Shown in pieces: positions 16,979 through 27,339 of a DNA stretch of 64,000 nt. Numbering within the stretch: the first letter of the stretch is position 1; every line of letters starts with the position of its first letter. A program made the translations under genes and the position numbers. The notes below the pieces were generated by a model that was given only the letters and a program-made list of their open reading frames with translations, was not told the origin of the DNA and searched no databases. The DNA comes from Paenibacillus sp. EZ-K15 (GTDB lineage Bacteria; Bacillota; Bacilli; Paenibacillales; Paenibacillaceae): positions 164,033-228,032 of the forward strand of contig NZ_PDHM01000010.1 in the NCBI RefSeq assembly GCF_002573715.1. Direction: 5' to 3'.

Positions 16979-19315
16979 ATGGGACCCAGTAAATCCAAAG
17001 GTCGTCGTTTTCCTTTACTGCCTTTGAGAGGTCTGTTGGTCTATCCAAGCATGGTGCTTCACTTGGATGTAGGCCGGGAGAAATCGGTAAAGGCTTTAGA
17101 AAAGGCGATGGTTGAAGACAATTTGATTCTCCTATGTTCTCAATCGGAAGTGAACATTGAAGAACCGACGCAGGATGATATTTTTCGGATTGGCACAGTT
17201 GCGAATGTACGCCAGATGCTTAAGCTTCCTAACGGTACCATACGTGTGCTAGTGGAGGGTATGGAACGGGCGGAAGTTATTGAATATACGGATCAAGAGG
17301 AATACTATGAGGTCATCGCTCGGGAGCTTCCCGAAGAAGAGAATCATGACCCTGAAGTTTCCGCATTAATGCGAACCGTACTGTCTCAGTTTGAGAATTA
17401 TATCAATCTGTCGAAGAAGGTGACACCAGAGACACTGGCGGCCGTTTCCGATATTGATGAGCCGGGCCGACTGGCAGACGTCATCACGAGTCATTTGTCA
17501 CTGAAGATCAAGGATAAGCAAGAAATTCTCGAAACAATTGATGTTCGCAAACGCCTCGAGAAACTTCTAGATATACTGAATAACGAGCGTGAAGTGCTGG
17601 AGCTGGAGCGCAAGATCAACCAGCGGGTCAAGAAGCAAATGGAGAAGACCCAGAAGGAATACTATTTGCGCGAACAGATGAAGGCCATCCAGAAAGAACT
17701 TGGCGACAAGGAAGGCCGTGCAGGAGAAGTAGAGGAACTTCGAAGTCAGCTTCAGGAGCTTGAGCTGCCGGAGCGCGTACATGAGAAGGTAGAGAAGGAA
17801 ATCGACCGACTCGAGAAAATGCCGGCAAGCTCTGCAGAGGGCGGCGTGATTCGGAACTATGTCGATTGGCTACTGGCGCTGCCATGGACGAACAAGACCG
17901 AGGATGATCTGGACATCGTCAAAGCGGAGCAAGTGCTGGATGAGGATCATTACGGTCTCGAGAAGCCGAAGGAACGCGTGCTGGAATATCTGGCGGTCCA
18001 AAAGCTGGTGAAGAAGATGAAGGGGCCTATTCTATGTCTCGTTGGTCCTCCAGGGGTCGGTAAAACATCGCTGGCCCGGTCTATTGCCCGATCTTTGGAA
18101 CGTAAGTTCGTTCGTGTTTCATTAGGCGGAGTAAGAGACGAGGCGGAAATCCGCGGTCACCGGCGCACTTATGTTGGGGCTATGCCGGGACGTATCATTC
18201 AAGGCATGAAAACAGCGGGTTCGATGAATCCTGTGTTCCTGCTGGATGAAATCGATAAGATGGCCTCCGACTTCCGCGGCGACCCGTCTTCCGCACTGCT
18301 TGAGGTACTTGACCCTGAGCAAAACAATACGTTCAGCGATCATTTCGTGGAAATTCCTTTTGATTTGTCTAACGTCATGTTTGTCACAACGGCGAATGTG
18401 CTTCACAACATTCCAAGACCGCTTCTGGACCGGATGGAAGTGCTGTACATTCCAGGCTATACGGAACTGGAGAAACTGCAGATTGCCAATCGTTATTTGC
18501 TGCCCAAGCAGAAGAGTGAGCATGGGCTTGCGCCGGAGCAGTTGATTCTGGAAGAGGAAGCACTCATGAAGGTGATCCGGGAATATACCCGTGAATCCGG
18601 GGTGCGGAATCTGGAGCAGCAAGTGGCTGCGCTATGCCGCAAAGCAGCCAAACAGATCGTGACCAATCAATCGGAATCCATTGAGATTAAGGCTGACGAT
18701 ATTAAGGAATATCTCGGCATTCCGAAGTTTCGCTATGGCATGGCCGAGCTTGAAGATCAAGTAGGCACGGTAACAGGGCTTGCGTGGACGGAAGTGGGCG
18801 GCGAGACGCTGACCATTGAGGTTACCGTGGTGCCTGGTACCGGCAAGCTGATTTTGACGGGTAAACTGGGTGATGTGATGAAGGAATCGGCTCAAGCCGC
18901 CTTCAGTTTTACCCGCTCGAAGGCGGTAGAACTGGGCATTGATCCGGATTTCCACGAGAAGCTGGATGTCCATATCCATATCCCGGAGGGAGCCATTCCG
19001 AAGGACGGCCCTTCAGCCGGCATTACGATTGCGACGGCTCTTATCTCATCTTTAACCAAACGGCATGTAGCCCGTGATGTGGCCATGACGGGGGAAATTA
19101 CACTTCGGGGACGCGTTCTTCCGATTGGTGGCTTGAAAGAGAAATCCCTGGCAGCCCACCGTGCCGGCTACAAAAAAATATTACTCCCTAAGGATAACGA
19201 ACGTGACTTGCGTGATATACCTGACAGCGTGAAGAACGACGTTGAGTTCGTTCCGGTATCCCATATGGATCAGGTTCTGGAGCATGCGCTCGTTGAACAA
19301 GCGGGAGTGCACTAG
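16979..19315 (+). CDS. lonA: Lon protease LonA
   Basis: The product is 778 residues from the ATG at 16979, which follows GGAGGTG at good spacing; a longer TTG start at 16943 is unlikely. It has a LON substrate-binding domain (about 10-200), a helical linker, Walker A GPPGVGKT (356-363), LLDEIDK (Walker B) and the Ser679/Lys722 proteolytic dyad ([14 protein letters not shown]). It degrades damaged and regulatory proteins in the cytoplasm. engB starts 16 bp after the stop, so the two are co-transcribed. Confidence 0.97.
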   Translation: MGPSKSKGRRFPLLPLRGLLVYPSMVLHLDVGREKSVKALEKAMVEDNLILLCSQSEVNIEEPTQDDIFRIGTVANVRQMLKLPNGTIRVLVEGMERAEVIEYTDQEEYYEVIARELPEEENHDPEVSALMRTVLSQFENYINLSKKVTPETLAAVSDIDEPGRLADVITSHLSLKIKDKQEILETIDVRKRLEKLLDILNNEREVLELERKINQRVKKQMEKTQKEYYLREQMKAIQKELGDKEGRAGEVEELRSQLQELELPERVHEKVEKEIDRLEKMPASSAEGGVIRNYVDWLLALPWTNKTEDDLDIVKAEQVLDEDHYGLEKPKERVLEYLAVQKLVKKMKGPILCLVGPPGVGKTSLARSIARSLERKFVRVSLGGVRDEAEIRGHRRTYVGAMPGRIIQGMKTAGSMNPVFLLDEIDKMASDFRGDPSSALLEVLDPEQNNTFSDHFVEIPFDLSNVMFVTTANVLHNIPRPLLDRMEVLYIPGYTELEKLQIANRYLLPKQKSEHGLAPEQLILEEEALMKVIREYTRESGVRNLEQQVAALCRKAAKQIVTNQSESIEIKADDIKEYLGIPKFRYGMAELEDQVGTVTGLAWTEVGGETLTIEVTVVPGTGKLILTGKLGDVMKESAQAAFSFTRSKAVELGIDPDFHEKLDVHIHIPEGAIPKDGPSAGITIATALISSLTKRHVARDVAMTGEITLRGRVLPIGGLKEKSLAAHRAGYKKILLPKDNERDLRDIPDSVKNDVEFVPVSHMDQVLEHALVEQAGVH

Positions 19316-19331
19316 AGAGGAAAGTCTAATT

Positions 19332-19976
19332 ATGAAAGTTACGAAAGCCGAGTTTGTCATCAGTGCTGTCGTACCTGCTCAATATCCTGAAGACGCCTTG
19401 CCGGAAATTGCTCTGGCAGGGCGTTCCAATGTGGGCAAGTCATCACTGATTAACCGTATGATATCCCGTAAGAACCTGGCCCGTACCAGTTCAACACCGG
19501 GGAAAACCCAGCAGCTCAACTATTATCGGGTGAACGACGACCTGTATCTGGTCGATTTTCCCGGCTATGGTTATGCGAAGGTATCCAAGACCCAGCGTGC
19601 GGCATTTGGCGAAATGATTGAGAGATATTTGCTCAGCCGGGAAGAACTGAAGCTTGTATTACTGATTGTGGACATGCGTCACCCGCCCTCAAAAGATGAC
19701 ATCAGCATGTATGAATGGTTGCAGCATTATAACCGGCCGGTATGCGTGGTTGCGACCAAGGCGGACAAAATTCCGAAAACGCGCCGAGAGAAGCATGTAA
19801 AGATCGTGAAGGAAACACTCGGCTTCAAACCCTATCACTCTTTTGTCATGTTTTCATCCGAGCTCGGTCTGGGTAAAGATGAGTTATGGGCCATCATGGA
19901 GTCTCATATGGGGACTAAGGATGAAGAAGAAGAGCCATATCTGGATTCGGAAACGGAAAGCAATGAGCAAGCCTGA
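19332..19976 (+). CDS. engB: Ribosome biogenesis GTPase YsxC/EngB
   Basis: A 214-residue TRAFAC GTPase with G1 GRSNVGKS (30-37), G2 threonine in [10 protein letters not shown]3 DFPGYG, G4 TKAD and G5 SSELG. It acts late in assembly of the 50S subunit. The ATG follows GAGAGGAAAG; the open frame extends further upstream but overlaps lonA. Compared with B. subtilis YsxC (about 195 aa) it has an acidic C-terminal tail ([18 protein letters not shown]). Confidence 0.97.
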   Translation: MKVTKAEFVISAVVPAQYPEDALPEIALAGRSNVGKSSLINRMISRKNLARTSSTPGKTQQLNYYRVNDDLYLVDFPGYGYAKVSKTQRAAFGEMIERYLLSREELKLVLLIVDMRHPPSKDDISMYEWLQHYNRPVCVVATKADKIPKTRREKHVKIVKETLGFKPYHSFVMFSSELGLGKDELWAIMESHMGTKDEEEEPYLDSETESNEQA

Positions 19977-20190
19977 TCCGGTTAATTTCGTGATATTTTT
20001 TTCAAGGGTAATATAGGGAATCGGTGAATTCTTTACAGGAAAGTGAGCATCTTGCGGGAAATATCGCTCTGATTCCGGCTAATTCCGTTTTTTTATGAAA
20101 TATGATGGATATTCTCATTCGAAAGACAGGAAAGACCGCTTGGATCTGCTGTATAATGGTAGTAAGTTAAAAGAATTGAGGGAGATTTTT

Positions 20191-20781
20191 ATGGCTCAGC
20201 GGTTAGCCACAGAATATGTTAATGCCACAATGCAAATGACGGACATTCAAATGGATCAATTTCTGCAATATACCCAAGCTTTCCGGGTTACTAACCGGGT
20301 AAAAGTCATGGATAGCGGAGAGCAGGAGTTCGTGCTCGAAGATGAAAGCGGGGAAGAAGTTCATTTGCCCTTTGAACGCAAGAATGGCTTGTACGTCTGT
20401 GAGCTGTCGTGCCGATTGGTTACTCCCCATCTGACAAATGCCGTACGCAAACTGTTTGCGGCTTTTAAGGGATCAGGTAAAGTGAATCGGATCTATCGCG
20501 GCTTTACGATGAGCTACGACTACCACGCGGGAACGGTGCACAGAATTACGCAAGTCACCGGGAACGACAGCATTGTCATTTATGAGTACAAGAATACGGC
20601 AGGAGAGCTGCAGCGACTCTTCAACAGCAATGAAGCAGAGAAAGAGATCGAATCCATCCAGCATCACATTAACGTGCTTCTGGACCAACGGATTGCAGCA
20701 GGGAATGATAATCTTATTACGAAGACCATAGATGAGCGGCTGCGACGGTTTAATCAACGCCTATTCGTGCTAGAGGCCTAA
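20191..20781 (+). CDS. Protein of unknown function (196 aa)
   Basis: The ATG at 20191 follows GAGGGAGATT; upstream in-frame codons lack a ribosome site. The product is soluble, with a beta-rich middle (NRVKVMDSGEQEFVLEDESG and following) and a helical C-terminus ending LRRFNQRLFVLEA. I recognise no catalytic motif. It stands alone between engB and speD with its own terminator, and a TATAAT at about 20153 may be its -10. Confidence 0.75.
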   Translation: MAQRLATEYVNATMQMTDIQMDQFLQYTQAFRVTNRVKVMDSGEQEFVLEDESGEEVHLPFERKNGLYVCELSCRLVTPHLTNAVRKLFAAFKGSGKVNRIYRGFTMSYDYHAGTVHRITQVTGNDSIVIYEYKNTAGELQRLFNSNEAEKEIESIQHHINVLLDQRIAAGNDNLITKTIDERLRRFNQRLFVLEA

Positions 20782-20785
20782 GGAG

Positions 20786-20810
20786 GCTGCCCTGTAACAG
20801 GGCGGCTTTT
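20786..20810 (+). terminator. Terminator after the 196-aa gene
   Basis: GCTGCCCTG-TAA-CAGGGCGGC followed by TTTT, 5 bp after the stop. Confidence 0.85.
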
Positions 20811-20978
20811 CGTATTATCAGGTTAGCTAGAATCTTCTTGTTGTTATTCATGGATCCATGACACCAAGTGGTTCAGACGCACATATATTGAGCTGTAAAA
20901 TATTTATGGGTAATTTTCGAAAAAGGTGTTGCATTTAAGCGTCATAGATGTTATTTTTAATCTCGTTGAAAAGAATAT

Positions 20979-21052
20979 AGGAACCAGGATTCACTCAGGA
21001 CATGTAATGTTGCGAGAGATTATTCCCTCGGGAAGTGAATGACGTAGGTCCT
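20979..21052 (+). promoter_or_regulatory. Possible structured mRNA leader of speD
   Basis: Nested inverted repeats fit one multi-helix fold: AGGA(A)CC (20979-20985) with GGTCCT (21047-21052), ATTCACT (20989-20995) with AGTGAAT (21034-21040), and CGAG (21013-21016) with CTCG (21027-21030). The element ends about 50 bp before the speD start. No known riboswitch class is recognised. The rest of 20811-21103 shows nothing else clear. Confidence 0.4.
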
Positions 21053-21103
21053 AGCGGATGAAATTTTCAAACATTTTATTCCTAGGAAGGGGGAAACCGG
21101 AAG

Positions 21104-21502
21104 ATGGAATACTCAACTTTCGGAAGACACGTTGCTGTTGATACTTGGGGAGTCGATTTTGAACTATTGAACAGTGCAGAATTTTTGCAAGCTCAGATGG
21201 TGGAAGCCGCTGAAGCATGTGGAGCAACGGTAATGTCCGTCCAATCCAAGCAGTTTGAACCACAAGGTGCAACTGTGCTGGTGTTGCTGTCGGAAAGCCA
21301 TCTCTCGATTCACACATACCCTGAGAGAGGTTTTGCTGCGATTGACTGTTATACCTGCGGGGAGACAGTAGATCCGCAACTGGCTATTGACTATCTGGTA
21401 TCCGCTTTGAAACCTGAAAAATGCTATGCTAAGAAACTCGTGCGAGGACTCGGCGAAATGACCGTGGAAACGCCTGAGATGAACCAGGCTGAACTCGTTT
21501 AA
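21104..21502 (+). CDS. speD: S-adenosylmethionine decarboxylase proenzyme
   Basis: A 132-residue class 1B (short) enzyme that makes decarboxylated SAM for spermidine synthesis. The self-cleavage site is Glu64-Ser65 in LSESHLSIHTYPE, which creates the pyruvoyl cofactor. Catalytic His70 and the Cys in CYTCGE (about 82-86) are present. Start ATG follows AAGGGGGAAACCGGAAG. It stands alone; the aminopropyltransferase gene is not in the window. Its place between lon/engB and hemA differs from B. subtilis. Confidence 0.95.
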   Translation: MEYSTFGRHVAVDTWGVDFELLNSAEFLQAQMVEAAEACGATVMSVQSKQFEPQGATVLVLLSESHLSIHTYPERGFAAIDCYTCGETVDPQLAIDYLVSALKPEKCYAKKLVRGLGEMTVETPEMNQAELV

Positions 21503-21531
21503 TCCAGCCTTCTAAAAAAATGCCTATACTT

Positions 21532-21564
21532 ATAACCATGGAGGTTTCCATGGTTATTTATTTT
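21532..21564 (+). terminator. Terminator of speD
   Basis: ATAACCATGGA (21532-21542) with TCCATGGTTAT (21547-21557) and a TTATTTT tail. Confidence 0.9.
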
Positions 21565-21764
21565 GGGGATTGAGAAGTACGGCCGATTTCCAGTCCGTCG
21601 TTCTCTGAAATGAGATTTCGTAGAAAATAACACGTATATCTAAGGTGTTCTATATCCACAATAGTAAGGTACGATCTACAGGTAGAAATCTTCATGAATG
21701 GAATGAAGAAGTATGGGGATTTCATAAACATTTCATAAAATAGACAAGGGTGCTCAGTATACTG

Positions 21765-21773
21765 TGATATAAT
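21765..21773 (+). promoter_or_regulatory. Extended -10 promoter of the hem operon
   Basis: TGA-TATAAT at 21765-21773 with no clear -35, 68 bp before hemA. The stretch 21565-21764 shows no gene or strong structure. Confidence 0.5.
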
Positions 21774-21840
21774 GAACAGGGTCAAGACAGTCCGTTGTGA
21801 ACGGCAAAACTACTCGGAGAAATAGGCAGGTGAACATGCA

Positions 21841-23247
21841 ATGCACATCGTCGTTGTTGGGTTGAACTATCGCACGGCGCCCGTGGAAGTCAGAGAACGT
21901 TTTACATTCTCGGAAGAAGACATGCCGAAGGCGTTAGAGCAGCTAAATTCGACCAAGAGCGTATTGGAGGGCGTCATTGTCGCTACCTGCAACCGTACTG
22001 AGATTTATGTTGTGGTAGACCGCCTTCATATGTGCGGCTACTTTATCCGCAGTTTTATGGAACAGTGGTTCGGCATTAATCGTGAAGAATTTACACAGCA
22101 CCTCTATATATATGAAGACGAACAAGCGATTTCCCATCTGTTTAAGGTTACCTGCGGCTTGGATTCCATGGTCATTGGAGAGACGCAAATCCTGGGACAG
22201 GTGCGCAATGCTTTTTTGACGTCGCAGCAGCAGAACGCCACTGGTACTTGGTTTAATATGTTGTTTAAGCAAGCTGTTACGCTCGGCAAGCGGGCTCATT
22301 CCGAGACATCGATCGGAGAGAGTGCTGTTTCTGTCAGCTATGCTGCGGTGGAACTGGGTAAACGGATTTTCGGTACGTTTAACGACAAAAAAGTAATGAT
22401 TCTCGGCGCAGGCAAGATGAGCGAACTTACCGTGAAGCATCTTTATGCCAACGGTGCTGCGGAAGTAATTGTAGCCAACCGTACGCTTGGCCGTGCGGAG
22501 GAACTTGCACGCAAGTTCCAAGGGACACCGTGCACCATAGCCGAAGCCAAGAATTTGCTGCATGAAGTCGATATTATTATTAGCTCTACGGGCTCGAATG
22601 AATATGTTCTGAATGCGGAGCGGGTTAAAGAGAGCATGAAGAAACGTCAAGCCCGCCCGTTGTTCATGATTGATATTGCTGTGCCACGGGATATCGATCC
22701 GGCGATTGGGGAACTTTCCAATGTGTTCTTGTACGATATTGATGATCTGGAAGGCATTGTAGAGACCAATATGGAAATGCGCCGGGTGGAAGCAGCGAAG
22801 ATTGAAGTAATGATTCAAGAAGAGATGGATGCATTCCACACATGGCTGAAGACGCTCGGTGTCAGACCGGCGATTCGGGCCTTGCAGGAGAAGTCGAATA
22901 CCATTCATGAAGAAACGATGGAAAGCTTGTTCAACAAGCTTCCAGAACTGGATGAACGCCAGCGAAAAGTCATCCGTCGTTTGACCAAGAGCATCGTTAA
23001 CCAGATGATGCATGATCCCATTAACCGGATTAAGGAAATGACGGGCGGCAAGCAGGGCGGTGAAGCACTGGATTATTTTTCACAAATCTTTGCGCTGGAA
23101 AGCCTGATCCATGAGAACGAGCAGGAAGCCCGCAGCCGCAACAAGAAAGCAACTGCACCCGTTAAAGCTGAACGGACGAAGAATGCTGTAGATCAGCAGG
23201 CAGAAGAGAAACCGCTTAAGGTGTCTCTAGCCCCAGCCACCCTTTGA
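21841..23247 (+). CDS. hemA: Glutamyl-tRNA reductase
   Basis: First enzyme of C5-pathway tetrapyrrole synthesis: reduces glutamyl-tRNA-Glu to glutamate-1-semialdehyde. The 468-residue product has catalytic Cys50 in ATCNRTEIY, the substrate domain signature, the NADPH fold VMILGAGKM (about 182-190) and a C-terminal dimerisation helix. The last 40 residues form a charged tail absent from shorter homologues. It opens the hem operon; hemX follows after 19 bp. Confidence 0.98.
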   Translation: MHIVVVGLNYRTAPVEVRERFTFSEEDMPKALEQLNSTKSVLEGVIVATCNRTEIYVVVDRLHMCGYFIRSFMEQWFGINREEFTQHLYIYEDEQAISHLFKVTCGLDSMVIGETQILGQVRNAFLTSQQQNATGTWFNMLFKQAVTLGKRAHSETSIGESAVSVSYAAVELGKRIFGTFNDKKVMILGAGKMSELTVKHLYANGAAEVIVANRTLGRAEELARKFQGTPCTIAEAKNLLHEVDIIISSTGSNEYVLNAERVKESMKKRQARPLFMIDIAVPRDIDPAIGELSNVFLYDIDDLEGIVETNMEMRRVEAAKIEVMIQEEMDAFHTWLKTLGVRPAIRALQEKSNTIHEETMESLFNKLPELDERQRKVIRRLTKSIVNQMMHDPINRIKEMTGGKQGGEALDYFSQIFALESLIHENEQEARSRNKKATAPVKAERTKNAVDQQAEEKPLKVSLAPATL

Positions 23248-23266
23248 GGAGGGTGAGTACAAACCC

Positions 23267-24097
23267 ATGCTGTTAAACTTAATTTATATCACCGGCATTT
23301 GTATCTATGCCCTGAGCCTTCTGTTTTATATCTCGGATTGCGTTTCACGCAATTCGGTGGCGAAGCGGATAGGCACAGGGCTTCTTGTCATTACTGCACT
23401 GTTACAATTCACCGGAATCAGCATCAGAGCGATGGAAGGCGGACATTTTCACTTCCCGGTGTTTACGCTGTTTGATTTCCTGTTCCTGCTGGCGTTCTGC
23501 ATATCGATTACTTCGATTGCCCTGGCGTATTTGAAGCGGTCGGAATTTGCCGTCCTGTTAATGAACCTCGTCGGGTTTAGCGTCATGCTGGTCAATCGTT
23601 TATGGTTCACGGCGGGAGACAATGCATTGTACAGCTGGGAGACGGAACATCGTCTCTTGCTTATTCATATTGCCCTGGCGAGTGTCAGCTTCGCCGCTTT
23701 GACCGTCGGGGCTGTGTTTGCGGCGATTTATATGTTCCTTCACCGGAAACTGAAGCACAAGCAATGGAATGATACGATCCGCAGGCTGCCAAGTCTGGAG
23801 AAGCTTGATGTTTATTCTTATAAAGCGCTGATGGCTGGAACGATTATTCTGGTCATGTCGCTCATTTTGGCCGTCATGTCGGTGGCCATGGCTGGGCGAT
23901 GGACCTTGTTCTTGGATATCAAAGTCCTGTCTACATTGACGGCTCTTGCGATGTATTTGGTTTATTTCATCAAACGTCGCCTGTGGAGAAGGTCAGGCAG
24001 GGAAGCAGCCATATGGGCCTTAATCGGGTATGGATTCATTATTTTGAATTTCTTTCTCAATACGTGGTCCGCTTTCCATAGTTGGTCAGGAGTGTGA
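23267..24097 (+). CDS. hemX: HemX, CcsA-type integral membrane protein
   Basis: The 276-residue protein has about eight transmembrane helices and the cytochrome c assembly (CcsA/ResC-like) pattern, including WETEHRLLLIHIALASVSFAALT. In B. subtilis HemX lies in the same position and negatively affects the HemA level. The ATG follows GAGGAGGGTG. The tryptophan-rich haem-handling motif of true CcsA is not evident, so a regulatory rather than a cytochrome role is more likely. Confidence 0.9.
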   Translation: MLLNLIYITGICIYALSLLFYISDCVSRNSVAKRIGTGLLVITALLQFTGISIRAMEGGHFHFPVFTLFDFLFLLAFCISITSIALAYLKRSEFAVLLMNLVGFSVMLVNRLWFTAGDNALYSWETEHRLLLIHIALASVSFAALTVGAVFAAIYMFLHRKLKHKQWNDTIRRLPSLEKLDVYSYKALMAGTIILVMSLILAVMSVAMAGRWTLFLDIKVLSTLTALAMYLVYFIKRRLWRRSGREAAIWALIGYGFIILNFFLNTWSAFHSWSGV

Positions 24098-24103
24098 TGG
24101 CAG

Positions 24104-24763
24104 ATGGCATATGATGATCATTATGTGCCCGTCCTGCTGAATTGCAGGGGACGTCTATGCTTGATTGTCGGCGGCGGCAAGGTGGCGGAACGTAAAGCCG
24201 ACACCATGCTGAATGCCGGGGCAAGCGTACATATTGTAAGTCCCATACTACGAAGCGAGAAACTTCAACGTTTGGCCAATGAGAAGGCTCTTCGATGGAC
24301 GAAGCGGAAGTATCAATCAGACGATCTGACAGGCGCGTTCATGGTTCATGCGGCAACGGACGACAGCATGCTGAACCTGAAGATAGCGGAGGACGCCGAT
24401 CGTCTTGGCGTGTTGGTTAACGTAGCCAGCAACGGCGAGGCCGGGACGTTTATCAACCCGACGGTGCTGCGGCGAGGGAGGCTTACACTGGCTGTATCAA
24501 CATCAGGAGCAGGGCCAATGGCCGCACGCGGTATACGCGACGAGCTCGAAGAACAGTTCGGGCCTGAGTATGAGGATTATTTGGATTTTTTATATAGGAT
24601 GCGTTCGATAATCAGGGAAGAGGTGGAGTCCGCTGATGCACGCAGGCGGCTGCTGCACAAGGCATACCGCATGGATATGCTCGGAGAGATTCGCCGCGAA
24701 GGTTATGCGCCCTGGAGTGAGGACAAAATCAAGCAGTGGATTGCGAATAATCAGGAGGAATGA
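24104..24763 (+). CDS. Precorrin-2 dehydrogenase / sirohydrochlorin ferrochelatase family
   Basis: The 219-residue product has an N-terminal NAD-binding fold CLIVGGGKVAERKADTML (about 19-36) and the family motifs TDDSMLN and NVASNGEAGTFINP. It oxidises precorrin-2 to sirohydrochlorin and may insert iron, giving sirohaem for sulfite/nitrite reductases. Its substrate is made by the CobA half of the fusion protein two genes downstream. ATG starts six bases after hemX. It corresponds to YlnF/SirC-type proteins; whether it also chelates iron is unknown. Confidence 0.92.
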   Translation: MAYDDHYVPVLLNCRGRLCLIVGGGKVAERKADTMLNAGASVHIVSPILRSEKLQRLANEKALRWTKRKYQSDDLTGAFMVHAATDDSMLNLKIAEDADRLGVLVNVASNGEAGTFINPTVLRRGRLTLAVSTSGAGPMAARGIRDELEEQFGPEYEDYLDFLYRMRSIIREEVESADARRRLLHKAYRMDMLGEIRREGYAPWSEDKIKQWIANNQEE

Positions 24764-24766
24764 AAG

Positions 24767-25723
24767 ATGCGCACAATCGTAGTTGGCAGTAGACAAAGTG
24801 CTCTGGCACTGACACAGACAGGACAGGTTATTGATGATTTAAAGCGTTTAGCCAAGGAGCATGGTCTGGACTATGACTTCACCGTCAAGAAAATCGTCAC
24901 CAAGGGCGACCGCATACTGGATGTTACCCTCTCCAAGGTAGGCGGCAAAGGATTGTTTGTCAAAGAAATCGAGCAGGCGATGATCGACGGTGAGATTGAT
25001 ATGGCGGTTCATAGCATGAAGGACATGCCCTCTGTTCTGCCCGAAGGCTTGGTGTCAGGCGCGGTACCGGCAAGAAAGGATCCTCGTGATTGCCTGATCT
25101 CCAAAGAAGGGACAACGCTGGATGACCTTCCTACAGGTGCCAAGGTGGGGACAAGCAGTCTGCGCCGGTCCAGCCAGCTCAAGGCCTATCGGCCGGATCT
25201 GCAGATCGAATGGATTCGAGGGAATATCGATTCTCGCATTCGCAAAATGGAGGATGGTGAATTTCAGGCCATCATTCTGGCGACCGCCGGTCTTCAGCGC
25301 ATGGGCTGGGAGGATCGGATCACATCGTACTTGCCGGTTGAAATCAGCCTGCCTGCCGTTGGCCAGGGCGCACTCGGGATTGAATGCCGCGAGAACGATG
25401 CTGAGCTGCTGCATTTGCTCTCACTTTATAATGATGAGGTCACCGCACGAACCGTTGCGGCTGAACGGAAGTTTCTGAGTGAGCTGAACGGAGGATGCCA
25501 GGTGCCTATCGGGGCTTACGCTGTCCTGAAGAATGTGGATGCCGAAGATTCCCGCGGAGCACAAAACGTTATACAATTAACAGGAATGGTTGGCTCTCCT
25601 GACGGCGAAATCGTATTGAAGGAAAGCGCCGAAGGAACCGACCCTGAATCGCTCGGAGTGGAAGTGGCTGCAAAGCTGAAAGCTAAAGGAGCGGAGAAGA
25701 TACTGGCACAAGTTAGGGGTTGA
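24767..25723 (+). CDS. hemC: Porphobilinogen deaminase (hydroxymethylbilane synthase)
   Basis: Polymerises four porphobilinogens. The 318-residue product carries the dipyrromethane cofactor cysteine at Cys244 ([13 protein letters not shown]), the phosphate-binding arginines of [10 protein letters not shown] (129-138) and the aspartate in VHSMKDMP (81-88). Start 4 bp after the previous stop, with AGGAGGAATGAAAG as ribosome site. Operon member. Confidence 0.98.
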   Translation: MRTIVVGSRQSALALTQTGQVIDDLKRLAKEHGLDYDFTVKKIVTKGDRILDVTLSKVGGKGLFVKEIEQAMIDGEIDMAVHSMKDMPSVLPEGLVSGAVPARKDPRDCLISKEGTTLDDLPTGAKVGTSSLRRSSQLKAYRPDLQIEWIRGNIDSRIRKMEDGEFQAIILATAGLQRMGWEDRITSYLPVEISLPAVGQGALGIECRENDAELLHLLSLYNDEVTARTVAAERKFLSELNGGCQVPIGAYAVLKNVDAEDSRGAQNVIQLTGMVGSPDGEIVLKESAEGTDPESLGVEVAAKLKAKGAEKILAQVRG

Positions 25724-25727
25724 GGGG

Positions 25728-27284
25728 ATGGCAGGCAAGGTTTATCTCGTGGGTGCAGGACCGGGCGATGCACGCCTGATCACGATTAAAGGCAAGGAAT
25801 GCATTGAGAAGGCGGATGTCGTGGTGTACGACCGATTAGCCAGCCCTCGGCTGCTGCGGTGGATGAAGCCCGGAGCGGAGAAGGTCTATGTAGGCAAGCT
25901 CCCCGATCGGCATACGATGAAGCAGGAGCAGATCAATCAGCTGCTGGTTGATTATGCTTTGGAAGGCAAGACGGTCGTCCGTTTAAAGGGCGGCGATCCA
26001 ACCATCTTCGGTAGAGTAGGCGAAGAAGCGGAACTATTATACCGTCATGGTATCTTGTACGAGATTGTACCGGGGATCACCTCAGCGATCAGCGTTCCGG
26101 CTTATGCCGGGATTCCGGTGACGCATCGTGACCATGCTTCATCTTTATCTATCATTACCGGGCATGAAAGTCCCGAAAAGCTGGATCGGATGATTCAATG
26201 GGATAAGGTGACCAATGCAACGGGGACTTTGATTTTTATGATGGGTGTGGCCAAGATCGGCTATATCAGTCGTCAGCTGATCAAGCACGGCAGACCGCCA
26301 GAAACCCCGGTGGCTCTTATTAGATGGGGAACCCGAGCGGAGCAAGATACGCTGACGGGGACGCTGGCAGACATCGAGGACAGAGTCAAGGCAGCGGATT
26401 TTCAGCCGCCTGCCGTCATCGTCGTTGGACAGGTGGTGCTTCAACGGGAGCACCTGAAGTGGGCAGAACGGCTGCCTCTGTTCGGTAAACGAATTCTGGT
26501 TACGAGGGCCCGAAGCCAGGCCAGTGCATTGGTATCCCAAATCGAAGAGCTCGGCGGAGAGCCTTATGAATTTCCCGTCATTGAAATCGTCATGCCTTCG
26601 AAGGACGAAGTGCTTGCTGGCGTTCAACAAGCACTGGACAAGCTGAGTACGTATGACTGGGTATTCTTTACCAGCGTGAACGGAGTCGAATTCTTTTTCC
26701 GCCACTTGAAGGAGAATGGGCGCGATATTCGTTCCCTAGCCTCTGCCCGCATCGTCGCGGTTGGTCCAGCAACAGCCCATGCTCTTGGTAATTACGGCAT
26801 AGCCGCTGAAGTCATTAAGGAGCGGTACCAGGCGGAAGGCCTTATCGATGCTTACGGTTCAGAGCTCAAGCCTGGTCAGCGTGTGCTGCTGCCTCGCGGC
26901 GATCTGGCACGCAAGTGGCTGCCGGAGAAGCTGACGGAAATGGGTCTGCTCGTGACGGAAGCCGTGATCTATGAGAACGTGCTGTGTGGTGAGGACGATG
27001 ATGAGCTGTTGAAGCTGCTTCAAGATGGCGGCATTCACGCGGTTACGTTTACCAGTTCCTCTACCGTTACCAATCTGCTGAAGGCGCTGAAGGGGATGGG
27101 CGTAGCAGATCCTGCCGAACTGTTAAAAGGATCGACGATTGCTTGCATCGGACCTTTGACCGCCCAGACGGCAGAGGAAGCCGGTCTGCACGTATCCCTC
27201 CTCGCCGAGGAAGCGACGATCGACAGTCTGGTGAAGGCCTTGTGCATTTGGAATGAGAACGATCCACGCCGCGTTGCGCCATAA
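25728..27284 (+). CDS. cobA-hemD: Fusion: uroporphyrinogen-III C-methyltransferase (CobA) and uroporphyrinogen-III synthase (HemD)
   Basis: The 518-residue protein joins two enzymes at the branch of haem and sirohaem synthesis. Residues 1-245 are CobA/SUMT: KVYLVGAGPGDARLITIKG, the Gly-rich VRLKGGDPTIFGR and GITSAISVPAYAGIP. Residues about 255-510 are HemD (GKRILVTRARSQASALVSQI; FTSVNGVEFF; TFTSSSTVTNLL). One peptide can therefore both close the uroporphyrinogen III ring and methylate it. In B. subtilis hemD is separate. Fusions of this type are known in other Firmicutes. Confidence 0.96.
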   Translation: MAGKVYLVGAGPGDARLITIKGKECIEKADVVVYDRLASPRLLRWMKPGAEKVYVGKLPDRHTMKQEQINQLLVDYALEGKTVVRLKGGDPTIFGRVGEEAELLYRHGILYEIVPGITSAISVPAYAGIPVTHRDHASSLSIITGHESPEKLDRMIQWDKVTNATGTLIFMMGVAKIGYISRQLIKHGRPPETPVALIRWGTRAEQDTLTGTLADIEDRVKAADFQPPAVIVVGQVVLQREHLKWAERLPLFGKRILVTRARSQASALVSQIEELGGEPYEFPVIEIVMPSKDEVLAGVQQALDKLSTYDWVFFTSVNGVEFFFRHLKENGRDIRSLASARIVAVGPATAHALGNYGIAAEVIKERYQAEGLIDAYGSELKPGQRVLLPRGDLARKWLPEKLTEMGLLVTEAVIYENVLCGEDDDELLKLLQDGGIHAVTFTSSSTVTNLLKALKGMGVADPAELLKGSTIACIGPLTAQTAEEAGLHVSLLAEEATIDSLVKALCIWNENDPRRVAP

Positions 27285-27339
27285 TATCCTTATCTTTTAA
27301 ATACATGATCAAAAATTACATCATCTGGAGGTATACGTC

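Noticed and set aside
21943..23013. 356-codon minus-strand open frame
   Set aside because: Shadow of hemA.
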